Assembly: GCA_021613535.1 (NCBI GenBank)
Contig: CP075496.1
Coordinates: 2,418,001-2,482,000 of the forward strand
Length of the DNA stretch: 64,000 nucleotides
Source of the DNA: Adineta vaga
Lineage: Eukaryota; Rotifera
Reading direction: 5' to 3'
Below, in pieces: positions 11,203 to 23,871 of the stretch. The position numbers and the translations under genes are program-made. How positions within the stretch are numbered: the first letter of the stretch is position 1; each line of letters begins with the position of its first letter. The notes beneath the pieces were generated by a model that did not search any database, was not told the origin of the DNA, and saw only the letters and a list, made by a program, of their open reading frames with translations.

Positions 11203-12089
11203 CATTCAACACGAAATAAAAAAACACAAGAAACAATTGTTTGTAGATTTAATTCCTCTCCTTCTCATACATTGCACATCTGTCTTGTTACATTGCTATT
11301 GGTGTCCAAGAATAACGAATCAAATAACTTTCATTCTTTCTTTTTCTTTTTACAAAATGCAAAAAAAAGTGTTTTTACAACATACGATTTCTTTCCTCAA
11401 ATATACAAGCTGTCTTAGTACAAGACTGTTTCGTATGAAAGAAACAGTTTTCAAAGAACTCTTTCTCAAACGACTTGTCCATAAATAATAGAAGATGATG
11501 TTGACGAATGAATAAGCAGAAAAACGGAAGAAATGAAGATAAATAAAACAAGAATTTGTATCAAGCAAACAAAGAAAAGAACATAAAGACTAGACGTTGA
11601 CAAACTATGATATATGTTTTGACTGTTCACGATGCTTGATTAATGCTATCAGTGAGCAACAGTTTCTTGGATTTTATCTGGGTACAGCGGAATTGATTTC
11701 CTGAGGATTTCATGTTTTTCTATTCGAAAATGAATGATGATTAAAAACTGTTTGTTCTATTCAATATACTTAAAAATAAAGCTTAATTCATCTTAAAACT
11801 TCGAATTGTATCTGACATTCATTTGATGAAAACAGCAAGATGATGTTGAGAAATAGTATGATTTTCTGTATACATAGATGTCGTGATCTATAGCTTGAAT
11901 ATAAGGGCGCCACGTATGTTCAAAAGCAAATGCTTTGACAAATAAGAAGGTTTTATCCCACTTGAGAGATCTCATTGGTCAGTCAAAAATTTACGAAATG
12001 TAAAAACCAGACGAAGAGAGAAGAGAAGAGAAGAAGAAATAGAAGACAAGAATCATCTTAGTGCTTTTATCCTTTTTTTTAAAACTACG
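11203..12089. promoter_or_regulatory. Divergent intergenic region
   Basis: This 887-base gap lies between the starts of PRKCSH (-) and REXO4 (+). Open frames here overlap one another on both strands and show no family similarity. It probably holds both promoters. Confidence 0.45.
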
Positions 12090-13112
12090 ATGTCGATAAT
12101 TATCAATACCAATGAAATCTCATCAAATTGGAAGACTTTAGCCGTAAATATATTCGATGATTGCTATATTTGATATTATTCATATGTTTATTTAGACAAA
12201 AATGCCTGTTAGTGCAATTAAAAAGAAACAAATTGAAACAGCACAAACATCAGTTCGACCACCGAAGTATTTTGTTTTTAAATGAATAATGACATCTGAT
12301 TATTTAAAAATCATTTAGATTAACCAAAGCAGTTTGTCTCGATTGTGAAATGGTTGGTGTTGGTGAAATGGGTATGGATAATATGCTTGCTCGAATATCA
12401 ATTGTTAATCAACTTGGACAATGTCTATACGATAAATATGTTAAACCAACAGAACCTATCGTAGATTATCGAACAGCAGTTAGTGGAATTACTGAACAAG
12501 ATTTAGAAAATGGTTTGATTAAAATTGATGCAAAAGAATCTTTTTTTTACTATGAAAGATTTTGTAGGAATTCCTCTTGATGTCATTCAAAAAGAAGTGT
12601 CAGATATTATACAACATCGAACACTTGTTGGTCATGCAATACATAATGATCTTCAAGTAAATTTCTTCAAAATTTTATTGAATCTACAGGAAATCTGAAG
12701 ATTACTTTTTCAATTTGTTATTTCAAGGTTCTGTTTTTAAGTCATCCTAAACGACGTATTCGAGATACACAGCGTTATAAAGGTTTTCGTTCATTATTTA
12801 ATGGTGGTTTACCTTCATTAAAATTATTAGTTGAGAAAGTTCTCGGATTGAAAATTCAAACTGGTGCTCATGACTCCGTACGTAATGACACATTTCAAAT
12901 GAAATTTTCGAAATTATTTATCCAACAATTTCTAGGTTGAAGATGCTCGTGTAACAATGCAATTATATGTTCAACATCGTCGCGAATGGGAGAAATCTTT
13001 ACGTGAAAAAAGCTCTTTAACTAGTGAAGAAAAACATAAGAGAATACGTGCACGTCAAAAACAAAAAAGATTACAAACTTCTTCATCTTCTCTTATTAAA
13101 AAAACGAAATAA
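12090..13112 (+). CDS. REXO4: RNA exonuclease 4 (DEDDh 3'-5' exonuclease)
   Basis: Six exons (12090-12143, 12196-12266, 12319-12512, 12559-12656, 12728-12877, 12936-13112) give 247 residues. The DEDDh nuclease core covers about 45-210. ExoI is LDCEMVGVG, ExoII is VGHAIHNDL, and ExoIII is HDSVEDAR with the catalytic His and Asp. YDKYVKPTEPIVDYRTAVSGI is the block typical of REXO4/ISG20L2, nucleolar enzymes that process pre-rRNA. The short first exon ends with SSNWKTL, like the conserved NWKAL motif near the REXO4 N terminus, which supports this start. The N-terminal region is much shorter than in vertebrates (about 420 residues). The tail is Lys/Arg-rich and could be a nucleolar signal. Confidence 0.95.
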
Positions 13113-13353
13113 TTTAATATAAAACATATTATTTGTTTCAAATATGTTTGTTTTTTTTGTTATTTGTAGATATGTCTATAGATTATTTTGACATAGATAC
13201 AAACAAAGATCATTCAAATCGAGGTATGTGAATTTATTTTAAACGAAATTATTCAAATCGTTCTGTGTCAATATAGTTTACTTTATTTCACATTGAATAT
13301 TAAATAGAAATTAGAGTTCATTTATCGATTGAGATTTCGCTTGTATTGATTGA

Positions 13354-15018
13354 TTATACGATGATGAATGATCTTATCAAATGACGAAATAAGAGAAATA
13401 ATAATTCCACAAGTTCTACAAAACTTATCAAGCTAACACCAATCCACAATCCTAGATATTCCAAAGAAAATTCATCATTTATCGAAATGTTTTGAACTAA
13501 AAAACGAACCTGTTTGTCCTCCGATACTTGAAATCAGATCAACCCATGTATACATTGGTGATTCACTAAGGATTTCTGTTGCATAAGGACTTGCTGTTAT
13601 TCCTACAGCGACAATATCATCTAGAAAAGCTTCATTTGGATTTTTAGAACAAGTTGATCGATTTTCATAGGATGTCGAATTGATTCTTCTTAAAAATCGT
13701 TTGATACGTTTCGAAACTTTTTCTATTGAACGAAAATTTGGATAATCTGCGTATGATGATTGAATTGTATATTGAATAAGTTCACATTCAGGTAAACAGT
13801 GTGGACAATATTGAATTGAATCTAAGTTTGAAATGAGAATATATCTATTGATTAGTTTAAGTTTTTGAAGTACATACTTAAACGATGACGATTATTGAAA
13901 CATTTATTTTTTAATGAACATGAGTCATTAGTTTTGATTTTGTTTGTAAGATTTCGATTGAAAAATTGAGAAAAAACCATAAATAATCGATCTGTACAAT
14001 TACATTGGTTTGTAATCAGACGAATTTCGCATAATTTATAGCATAATGCTTGAGAATATCGAATAGAAGTTGAACCAAATATATCTTCCATATCAACCGT
14101 TAAATCATTTCGACATTTTTGAGAAAATATAATCATACGTTGAGAAAAGATTAATTTCGTATAGGTTTTCGAAGCAAGAAACAGACTATTCTGTGATAGA
14201 ATTGGTATTTCATTTTTTCGATGTATAAAAACTCGAAATGCAGCACGATCATCCAAAGATGGATCATATTCATTTTGATGAAGAAATAATTCAAGAAATA
14301 ACTTGTAACCATCATCCGTACCTTCATCATCATCATCAATCGTCCAAATTTGTGTTGTACCATTGTGCGGAATGTCAGATACATGTAGATCATTATCAAA
14401 TGTATAACAATTTCCATAATTTGGATGGAAAAATGGTGTTAAACTACGATTACATAGATATCCATTAAATGTACATTGAATAAGTAAATCATTCAAGACA
14501 TAGCCAGATTTCATTGGTGTAGGATGTTTTTTACGAAAATTTTCAGTTAAATATCCATTCATTAATTCATCGAAAGTATGTTGCAATTCACGATCTGTAT
14601 GATTTGGAGAAGGACGACGAGGGGGTGAACGGAGATGATTTGGAGGTTTATCTGGAACTTTTAATTTTCGAATAGGATTAAGATTACCTAAGAGAAGGAA
14701 ATATTTGTTTTTATTCGTTGGAGTTTAAATTTTATTCTTACAAAAAGTAATGGCTGGAAAATATTTTGGATCTTGATATTGTCGTACACTAAGATTAATT
14801 TTCATGGGTTGAGCGATATATTTTCGAATGACTGTAAGACTAAAAAAGCACATTAATGATGTAAATATAAGGAAAATAATTGACCAAAATATACGTCCAA
14901 AGAGAGAATTAGCAAGACATATTCGTCGAATACCGTGTGATGGAGAATTTGACAACCAATCTTTGATTATATTAAGGAGATTTTTCTCTTTTTTAGACTG
15001 ACTTTCCGACATGTTCAT
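13354..15018 (-). CDS. DEG/ENaC/ASIC-family sodium channel subunit
   Basis: Four exons (15018-14742, 14687-13878, 13821-13510, 13451-13354) give 498 residues, a normal length for the family. Order: short cytosolic N terminus with the HGIRRI gating motif (His-Gly), TM1 (about 42-68), then FPAITFCNLNP, the family's post-TM1 signature, which spans the first intron. The large extracellular domain follows, with paired cysteines. TM2 is WVDLISSIGGQTGLWIGVSLISFVE with a G-x-S (GVS) selectivity filter. Such channels are trimeric and gated by acid, peptides or touch; the gate of this one cannot be read from sequence. In-frame ATGs lie at 15018 and 15012. The gene converges on REXO4 and is divergent from eIF3d, 120 bases away. 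Confidence 0.93.
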
Positions 15019-15138
15019 ATTAAAATGAATAACAAAATTTCAATAAAACAACTTTTCTCATCGATCATCATAGACAGGTTGTTGTTTTTTTCTGTATTAT
15101 AGATTATTTGTGATCTAATATATCAAAAGGAAAAGAAC

Positions 15139-17617
15139 ATGCCTGGAGTTCATTTCGAAGCACCTCTTGTTATTGAAAATAGAGATGGGTGGGGACCAAC
15201 TGATGACTCATTTCAATATAAAGATATGCCATATCAACCTTATTCAAAAAGTGATCAATTAGGGAAAGTATGACATGATAATAAACATTTCTTATTCATT
15301 TTATTTAAATATTTATCAATCATAGATCGCTGATTGGACAGGCACAGTTTATGGTGATAAACGGAATTATAGTAAGAGAAAATGAAAAGAAAAGTCAAGT
15401 TTTCAATAATATTTGTTTTATTTAGATCGGTATCGATCACAATATGGTGTAGGCACTGGAATGTATCAATATATTCATGAAGATGATGAAAATACATTTC
15501 AATTGGTTGATTCAACACGTTTACCTAAACCAGCATATCAAAAACGAACACGCTTTCAACAAAATGTAAGAACAATCGATATTCTTTCAAACGTTGATAA
15601 TCATTCGTTTGAGTAGCGCTTCCGTCAACAACAACCGCAAGGTGGTCGTTTTCCTACAATGCAAAAGAATTCTGTTGGTACACAGAAAAAATCAAAAACA
15701 ATGAAAAATTTAGAAATGTAGATTGACTCGAATTTTCTGTTCAAAACCAACTTGCTTTACTTTCTTCTAGGGATCAAATGCGTCAAATGCGTAAATGGCA
15801 AAAACAATACGGAAATCGTGCTGATCCACGTCAATATGTAAGAATTTATTGAAAATCAATATTTGTTTGCATCTATCTTGGTCCTTTTTCTTTCTTCTGC
15901 AAAGCAACAAGCCAAACAACGAGAACCGTCAGTGCGTGTACGTGAAGATTGGCAAGTTATTGAAGAAATTCCATTCAGTACTTTAGCTAAATTTAGTTTA
16001 CCGACTGTTTCCGGACCAGAAGAATTGTCAGTATTTTCAAATCGATTGATATCAATAATTATGAATTTTATTTGGTAGGAGTGTTTGGGGTTCACTTGAA
16101 TATTATGACAAAAGATATGATCGAATCACAACAAAAACTGAAAGAAAATTAGCATTGGTCAATCGTTTAATACATAAGATTACAACTACAAAAGATCCTG
16201 TCATTCGACAAGTATAAATCATACAAATGAACTTTGAAATTTTGTTAATGAAGTTATTCATTTTGTTATATAGATCTGTAAAACACATGGTAATGTTTTT
16301 GCAACTGATGCTATCATTTCAACATTGATGTGTTGTACAAGATCTGTCTATCCATGGGATATTGTCGTTGATGTAAGTTTTTCTTCTCATTAATTATTTG
16401 TTTCAGAAATGGGAATAGAATTTGTATTTTCTGTTGTTTTTAGAAATTAGGTACACGTTTATTTTTTGATAAACGACAAGATTCAACTATTGGTAAGAGA
16501 TTAATAAAGGAAAATTGTTACTTAAGATGAAAATTTTGCTTATTAGATGTATTAACGGTCAATGAAACTGCTAATGAACCCCCACCAGAAGATGGTACAG
16601 TGGATTCAGCCAAAAATCTTGGAATCGAAGCCGTTTTTATCAATCATACTTTTGCTCAACAAGTTCTTAAAATGGTTAGATTTAGTTTCTAGCTGGAATT
16701 CAATTTGTTTATGAAAATAATTTATCATCGTTTTAGAATGAGGAACGATATAAATTTCCCAATCCTAACCCATTTATTCAACCGGATGAAGAAAATGAAG
16801 CAGCATCTGTTGCTTATCGTTATCGTTCATGGGATTTAGGTAATAATCAAGTGATTGTTGTTCGTTGTGAACAAGATTGTATTCAAACTGGACCTAATGG
16901 TGAAGATCAATTTGTTAATATAAAAGCATTGAATGAATGGAATCCTAAGGTATTTTGGAAACTAAAAGATCGAAGAAGATAAATTGATTTCAAACTATTT
17001 CATTCATTAGATTGGCAGTGGTCTTGATTGGAGAACGAAATTAGATTTCCAACGTGGTGCAGTTTTAGCTGCAGAATTACGTAACAATGGATTTAAATTA
17101 GCTAAATGGACAACTTGTGCCATTTTGGCTGGTTCAGATCAAATGAAATTTGGTTATGTATCTCGACAGAACTTTAAAGATGCATCTCGTCATACAATTC
17201 TCGGTATACAAAATTTCAAACCACAAGAATTTGCAACACAAATGGCTTTAAATATGGATAATGGATGGGGTATTGTTCGAGGTAAAATTGATTTCTTCAT
17301 CAAATAAAACCTATTAATTACAAATTCAAACTCTATTCTCTTAGTATTGGTTGATTTCTTTATGAATAAACCCGATGGACGTTATTTGATTACAAAAGAT
17401 CCAATGAAAGTAAATATATTCAAATATATAATTCGTTAAACTTAATTTAATTCATATTTCTTTGTTTTATTTCTAGCCCACTCTTCGAGTAAGATCAATC
17501 TATTTTTCTTTACATATGAATATTTGTAAATAAAACTTATTACTTTTTCAGATCTACAGTGTACCTGATAACTCCTTCGATAGTGAAGATGATACCAGTG
17601 ATGATGATGGTAATTAA
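15139..17617 (+). CDS. EIF3D: Translation initiation factor eIF3 subunit d
   Basis: Fifteen exons give 546 residues, close to the human 548. Exons: 15139-15267, 15326-15371, 15426-15565, 15617-15717, 15771-15837, 15905-16026, 16079-16211, 16274-16372, 16444-16492, 16547-16674, 16737-16949, 17011-17281, 17345-17409, 17477-17488, 17552-17617. Hallmarks are [23 protein letters not shown] at the start (first part only quoted by position 28-50), the cap-binding core with [15 protein letters not shown]-like and YRYRSWDLG blocks, and an acidic Ser/Asp tail. eIF3d is the eIF3 subunit that can bind the mRNA cap itself. Exon 14 is only 12 bases (Pro-Thr-Leu-Arg). An AG acceptor (15101-15102) after a T tract stands 36 bases before the ATG. 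Confidence 0.97.
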
Positions 17618-17887
17618 CAACAAGAAGATCAAGATCACAAATAAAAATTGGCAACAGTTCTTATTGTTAATGTTATTTTTCTTGTTATTGTGCTAGTTGA
17701 AAATCTTGCGCAAATATACGAATGACAACAACAAAAGATATACAAGACTTAAAATCTATCTAATTTCTTTTCATATGTAAGAAAGCCATAACATCTATCA
17801 TTCGATATATTTTAGATTTGTAATAAGACAAAAAATTTGTCAATAGAGAAGAAGAAATTTTGTTTTGTGAAAAAGAATATTTATCTC

Positions 17888-19426
17888 ATGGCTTTTGATA
17901 TCGACGATGAATTACCAGATCGAGAAAGTGGTATGTTATACGATGAAATTTCCACGAATGTTTCTCTGTTGTTTGATTTAACTAAACTTTCTTCTTAGCT
18001 CGACAATTCTATCAAAAATATGAACCAAAAGAAGTAATTGGAAAAGGTTTATCGTCAGTTGTTCGAAAATGTGTCGAGAAAGGAACAGGAAAGGAATATG
18101 CATGTAAAATAGTCGAATTTAATGATGATAATGATCATGAACGTGCAGCAACATTACAAGAAATTCAAATTTTAAAATTAGTCGGTGGTCATCCGAATAT
18201 TATTGATATTGTGGCATCATTTGAAACACCCAATTATGTTTTTATTGTGATGGAATTATGTCCTAATGGAGAATTATTTGATTATTTGACGAAAGTCGTT
18301 CGTCTATCAGGTTCGTTTTTCAATGTTACGAAGAGAAAAAGAAGTGAAATTTTCAAATTCTAAATTTAGAAAAACGCACACGACAGATCATGTCAAGTAT
18401 ATTGAATGCTGTAAGTCATCTACATTCACATCGTGTTGTTCATCGAGATTTAAAACCAGAAAAGTAAGAGAAAAATAATGAAGAAATGATTGATTAGTTT
18501 TATCTTCTAAAAGTATCTTGATGGATTCAACAATGAATGTGAAAATAACTGATCTTGGTTTTGCAGTACGATTACGCGAGGACGAAGCTTTAACTGATCT
18601 ATTTGGAACACCAGGTAAATTAAATAATTAATACAAATTCTTTTTTTTCTTTTAAAGACTAATCTTTTTGCTTAAGGTTATATGGCACCTGAATTATTAC
18701 GATGTTCACAACTTGACGATATGCCTGGTTATGGTCTTCCAGTTGATCTATGGGCATGTGGTGTTATCTTATTTACATTACTAAGTGGTTTACCACCATT
18801 TTGGCATCGTAAACAACATTTAATGTTTCGTATGATTATGGATGGACAATATACAATGAGTGGACCAGAATGGGATGATGTTTCTGAAACAGCGAAAGAT
18901 TTAATTCATCATTTATTAGTTGTGGAACCATCAGAACGTTATACAGCTGATCAAGCACTTGCACATCCATTTTTTAATAATGAACGAACACGACGAAAAG
19001 ATTTTATGGCAAAACGTACACTTAAAGCACATATTATTCTTGTTTGGTCTATACACCGTCTTCGAACATTACATTATAGACCACAACCAATACGTGGAAA
19101 AGAATTATTAGGTAATATTGAATATGAAACTTCTGATCTCAATTGAAATTTTGTTGCTTTTCTTATTAGAAAATCCATATCGATTTAAATCCTATCGTAA
19201 AATGATTGATTCGACGGCGTTTGTTCTTTATGGACATTGGATAAAGAAAGATGAACATCAAAATCAAAATCGTGCAACATTATTTCAAACAGAAGAAAAA
19301 TCTGATCTTGTTCGTCATGAAGAATTCATTCAGCAGCGACGTATTGAAGAACAAGAATCGAAATTAATTCGTTTGCAACAACAAACTTCGATTGATGAGA
19401 GACCAAGTGCACTAGTCAATGGATAA
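17888..19426 (+). CDS. PHKG: Phosphorylase kinase catalytic subunit gamma
   Basis: Six exons (17888-17930, 17999-18310, 18370-18463, 18514-18614, 18677-19111, 19170-19426) give 413 residues. The kinase domain covers about 20-290: Gly-rich loop [10 protein letters not shown], catalytic Lys in [17 protein letters not shown] loop, and GTPGYMAPE activation segment end. PPFWHRKQ and SPEWDD-like text ([15 protein letters not shown]) are specific to PHKG among calmodulin-dependent kinases. The C-terminal part ([20 protein letters not shown]) matches the calmodulin/delta-subunit-binding tail. The enzyme activates glycogen phosphorylase in response to calcium. The metal-binding DFG triad reads DLG (ITDLGF); the essential Asp is kept. 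The gene follows eIF3d after 270 bases. Confidence 0.95.
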
Positions 19427-20703
19427 AACATCCTATGTATAAAAGAAACACAATGTCAATATTTACATATTTTTTTTCCTAATACAATCATTTCATTTCG
19501 ATCGATAATTATTTCTGTCTATGTTTCTTTGAGTCGAAACTAGCTTATTTATTGGTGTTCTCTTTAGACGGTTCACATTGGTAGCTTCTTTTCTTTTCTT
19601 TAAATATTGGTTGTTCTTTTTTTTTTAAATAAGATGAACATTCGAGACATTCATTCAATATTTCCTTTTCTTCTCAGTATTTAAATAAACATACTTTCTT
19701 ATTGTCAATGTCATCTCCACAACTCATGCATAAGATCAAAATTCGACTTTTTTTTTAAACTCACAAGCTTTACTCTTAAGATAATCCCATTGTTCTGTTA
19801 GAACATTCATATAACACCAGGTACAGTTAACAGATGTTACTATATTTTATCAGTATATGAAACAAAAAGAAACGGATATGAAAGTTATCTCTTACTTTAT
19901 ATTATCGATATATCATTTATCAGAATTAATCCATTGATTTCTATCCGCTATGGAAGATAAATATTGTCTATCTTAATAACAACATCTAATTTCACTGCTT
20001 CATTTATTACATGTAAGCGGAAAAGACACGTATGGAGAATAAGAACTCTACTTCAATACAAAGGGTTTAGTTAAATTTTTTTATCAGATTTGAAAGAACA
20101 TTCATACATAACAAAGACGTACCAGTTCTTGCTGTGTAAAAACGTTATCTTATTGTAAGTATATTTATATTATGGACATGATCTTGATTACTTTGTTTGC
20201 TACGGAAAAATTAATATTTCTATTGTTAGATTTGCATGACTATCAGAAACGAATTCAACTAACGATGGATACATGGACATATTATAAATATCTAAGTAGG
20301 AAATATAAACGTCTAATTCTACAAAGTAATTATATTGTATTGTCTATTTCATAATAAATACACATAGTTTTCGACATCTCTGTCCTCGGACGACTGATAG
20401 TAATTAGTTAGACATTTATTAACAGGTTGCTAATGATATGTGGTTATTATATATTCCACAACTTATGATTAATTTGCGGATACATTGTATCAAGAAATGA
20501 AAGTATTCAAATTTTTTTAATGTTGTTTGACAATTTATAGCATTTTATTTAATAAGATTTCAAAAAATCATTTTGTGTACGCGATGTTTTACTAATCTTG
20601 ATAGATCCTCGTGATCGTCACATTAAATTGACGTTTAAAATGATTAAAGCAACAAGTAAAAGAAAACAATAAAAAGTTGTTGTACGTTTATTTGGATGAA
20701 TAT
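19427..20703. other. Convergent intergenic region
   Basis: About 1.3 kb lies between the stops of the PHKG gene (+) and the neuropeptide gene (-). It holds their 3' UTRs and no other coding sequence I can support. Confidence 0.45.
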
Positions 20704-21227
20704 TTAACGACGACGTCGACGTCCGACAATGCCCGATCGCCAAATACCTTGTTTGACTGAATTTGATGGTGTACCTGTTTCTTGTGCTGTTTCATGATGA
20801 CCTCCTTGTTCATCTTTTTTAGCGAATAGCCAAAAACGTTTGCCGCGTAAATATTCCATAGGACCTACAAAACAGAAATTTATTCGAAAAAATGTTGAAT
20901 TTATTGACGTTGTAGACAAATAACATACGATTTGTTTTTCCAGCCCAATCGAAATATTTTTCTGCAGAATCAATAATACGTTTTCCAAGCCATGGATGGA
21001 TTTGTTCGGCATAAGATTCTTCTAATGTATCGAATTCGTCGTTCATTTCTGATTCTCGTCCGATTTCATCAATTGAATTTCGACGACCAATACTAGTCGA
21101 ATGAGTTTGATCTATGTGAACTAATTGTATTTGATTTCTAGAACTAGTTTACAAACTTTTACTTACGAGCAATGATACATATATAAACAAAAATGAATAG
21201 GATCTTCATATGGGTTGCAGCGTTCAT
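20704..21227 (-). CDS. Novel multi-peptide amidated neuropeptide precursor
   Basis: Three exons (21227-21167, 21111-20929, 20864-20704) give 134 residues. A hydrophobic signal peptide (about 7-20; Met at 21227 or 21209) is followed by four amidation/cleavage sites: Gly-Arg-Arg (29-31), Gly-Lys-Arg (63-65), Gly-Lys-Arg (89-91) and a terminal Gly with five Arg (129-134). A plain Lys-Lys lies at 97-98. There is no Cys. Predicted products include peptides ending HPWL-amide, PMEYLR-amide and QGIWRSGIV-amide; the last could start with pyroglutamate. A secreted prohormone processed by convertases and amidating enzyme is inferred from this layout. I cannot match the peptides to a known neuropeptide family. 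The oligo-Arg tail resembles that of the NPF precursor at 44687. Confidence 0.8.
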
Positions 21228-22097
21228 GGATTGAAATAATTACTGCAATAACTTTAAATGAGCAATAATAGTTAGAATTTATACGAATTGTGTTTGTAAT
21301 AAAAATTTACTGATCAAGAAAAAATGAATGTGTCAAGCTAGCTGACTTAAATATAAAAAGAAACGTAGGTGAACGATGGTTGTGTGGGTATGAATAAAAT
21401 AGTATGCTAATACATCTTATTTATACTTTAAATTTTATTGAACAGATGTGAGATATGTAACGTATATAATTACATATATAATGGTGAACATATTAATCAG
21501 CTAAATGTGATATAATACAATTAATCAAGTAGTCAGATTTCCGTTTTGTGGGAAAACAAATATTGATAATATTAGTAAGGAGTTAAATGTTGAACTATTA
21601 GATAAACTTTTTCTACATGATTTTTTTCTCTTTAACAGAAGAAATCTGTGCAAAGGTGAAAATAAAAGTGCTTTTTTCCTTCTCATTGAAGCATGATTAT
21701 GATAATAAATTAACATGTTTTGGGTGTTAGGAATTAAAGTACATAAACATTTTATTCTCTTAATGTTGTAAGTACTATCGCCCAAAATTTGATTCTGAAC
21801 AAATAACAATGTTCGGAAAAACGTTTGTCATACAGATTATAAAAGATAAGTTTTCAGGTTACAAGTCTGTATAATATATACTTTGAAATATGAATGAATT
21901 AAAAAGGATTCTTCTTGAGATTTTGTACTAATCAAATTTTATGTATTAAAGAAACATAGACACATGAAAAGAAGATCGATGAGAGATATTGATCGATATT
22001 ATTTTGAATTATTCTTTCGCTATAATATGTACATAAAGGATATAGATATTCTATTTGTAAATTACATTGGTATATCGAAAAAGAAAAAGGGTTTTTT
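21228..22097. other. Intergenic region upstream of the neuropeptide gene
   Basis: This 870-base A+T-rich interval lies between the neuropeptide start and the 3' end of the coiled-coil gene, both on the minus strand. No coding sequence is seen; it should contain the neuropeptide promoter. Confidence 0.4.
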
Positions 22098-23871
22098 TTA
22101 AAGTACATTTAAAGCATCAGCCATAACTTGAATTATTTTATTTTTTGTTTGTTCATGCTAAAAAAAAGAGAAAAGAAAATTAAATTAAATATTAAAAATA
22201 AAATATTGATATACTTGTTGTCGCGCTGTTCCCACACGTTTTTCCATTGCATATACATCTTTGTATAAATTTGGATCATCAACTGAGCGTTTAATTAATT
22301 CATAAGCAACTGTAGTTCGTTCGAATTCAGCTGTACGTTTATCAAAATTTTCTTTTTGTTGGGCTAATTCACTAGATAATGAAGAAATAGAAATGATAAA
22401 TTCAAATAGAAAATCTCTTAAACTTACACTTGAGCATTCGTAAGCATTGAAGTAAATGATGAATCATCTTCAGTACCAATCGGATTAAGTACACGTAATT
22501 TTTCTGTTGTTTCTCTTGTACTTTCAATATCTCGTGTTAGACGATCAATATTACTCGACAAATTTCTAATAAATAGACAATATAGAACATATGAATAAAT
22601 GTATATACAAATCTTACTGAATTGTAATAGCACGTGGTGTAAGTCCATCAAGTTGTTCACACATAGCTTTGACACTTGTAATAGCAGGTTCAAGTACACT
22701 ATGTTGTTTATCATCTTGTAATTGACGAGCTTGTTTCATTAAATGGATTTCACTTTGTAACTAGAATAATTCAATGAAATTTTCTAAGCAAAAAATTCCA
22801 TTAAAATCTACATACTTTAGCATTTTCTTTGAGATAATTTCCATTTTCACAAAGAATATCATTCAATGATGAGACCATCAATTGACTTTCTAATAATTTC
22901 TCTCGAACTTTCAATGCTTCTAATGTACTATCAAGTTCATTCTTGAAATAGAAGAAAACAGGATGATTATACATGAGACGAAAACAAAAACCAATATTCT
23001 TTATCTTACATCCGTTTTTTCTAATGTTGCATAATTATTTTGTATTCGAGAGATATCAGTATTAAGTTTGTCAATTTGTTTTGTTGTATCTGTTTTAATA
23101 GCTGTTTGTTTTTTAATTTCTGTTTTATACTAAAGAAAAAACAACCAATATTTCGTTTTTAGAAAAATCAATCTTACTAAGTCAATTTGTTCTTTATTTG
23201 ACGCAATTTCTTCTTGATAGAAATTAATTTCATTACTCATCTTTTGTGCTTCCATTCGTAATGTTGCCTACAAATTGAAAATCATTGGAAACAGACAACG
23301 AGATGAAATTAAACATACATCTTCTTTTTGAAGACTTTCAATTGAACCCATTGTACGTTTGAAAAGCAGTAGACAATCAGCTAACTGATTTAAATGCATA
23401 AGACGTTCTTCTGGATCTAGATTAATTTGAACAATAGAGACAAACGTTCAAATCAATGTTTACGTACTTGATACAGTAAGTAGCCAAAGACCGTAATGTC
23501 CTTCATCGACCTCTGCTTCATCATTTTCACAATCGGCGATTGTATGAAGAAAATTTCTTTTTAAATAAATGAGAAGATAACAGTAAGATTATTCGAACTT
23601 ACAAAAAGCAAGCAGCTGCTTGAAGACGATCAGTCGATGCTTGTTGTTGAGTAGAAAAAAAGTCACCAAAATAAGTACTTGTTAATTCAAATGCTAAATC
23701 TTGTAACTTTTCTGTCTAAATTATATAAAAGAAAATACATTAGACAATTAGCAATGTTGAGGAAAACAAAAAACTGACCTTTTCAATATCCGTCCATGTA
23801 TATTTTTTCTTTGAATCAGGTAATAGTTGTCGAATTTTATCGACTAATTGTTGTTCTCTATTGGAACCCAT
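22098..23871 (-). CDS. Unknown coiled-coil protein
   Basis: Eleven exons (23871-23779, 23715-23603, 23556-23468, 23416-23319, 23267-23178, 23129-23010, 22941-22816, 22760-22618, 22565-22428, 22371-22215, 22157-22098) give 408 residues, all junctions in frame. The first about 130 residues look globular and helical, with LQAAACFLRNF-like text and an acidic patch (ENDEAEVDEGHYGLWLL). From about 135 to the end the sequence is almost continuous coiled coil, rich in Lys, Glu and Gln, with a break near LNPIGTEDDSS. No signal peptide or membrane helix is present. The layout (small N-terminal head, long coiled coil) recalls cytoskeletal, kinetochore or ciliary proteins, but I cannot name the family. 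Confidence 0.8.

Noticed and set aside
13172-13226. Mini-exon MSIDYFDIDTN with a donor after it
   Set aside because: No acceptable continuation; both neighbouring genes end here without it.
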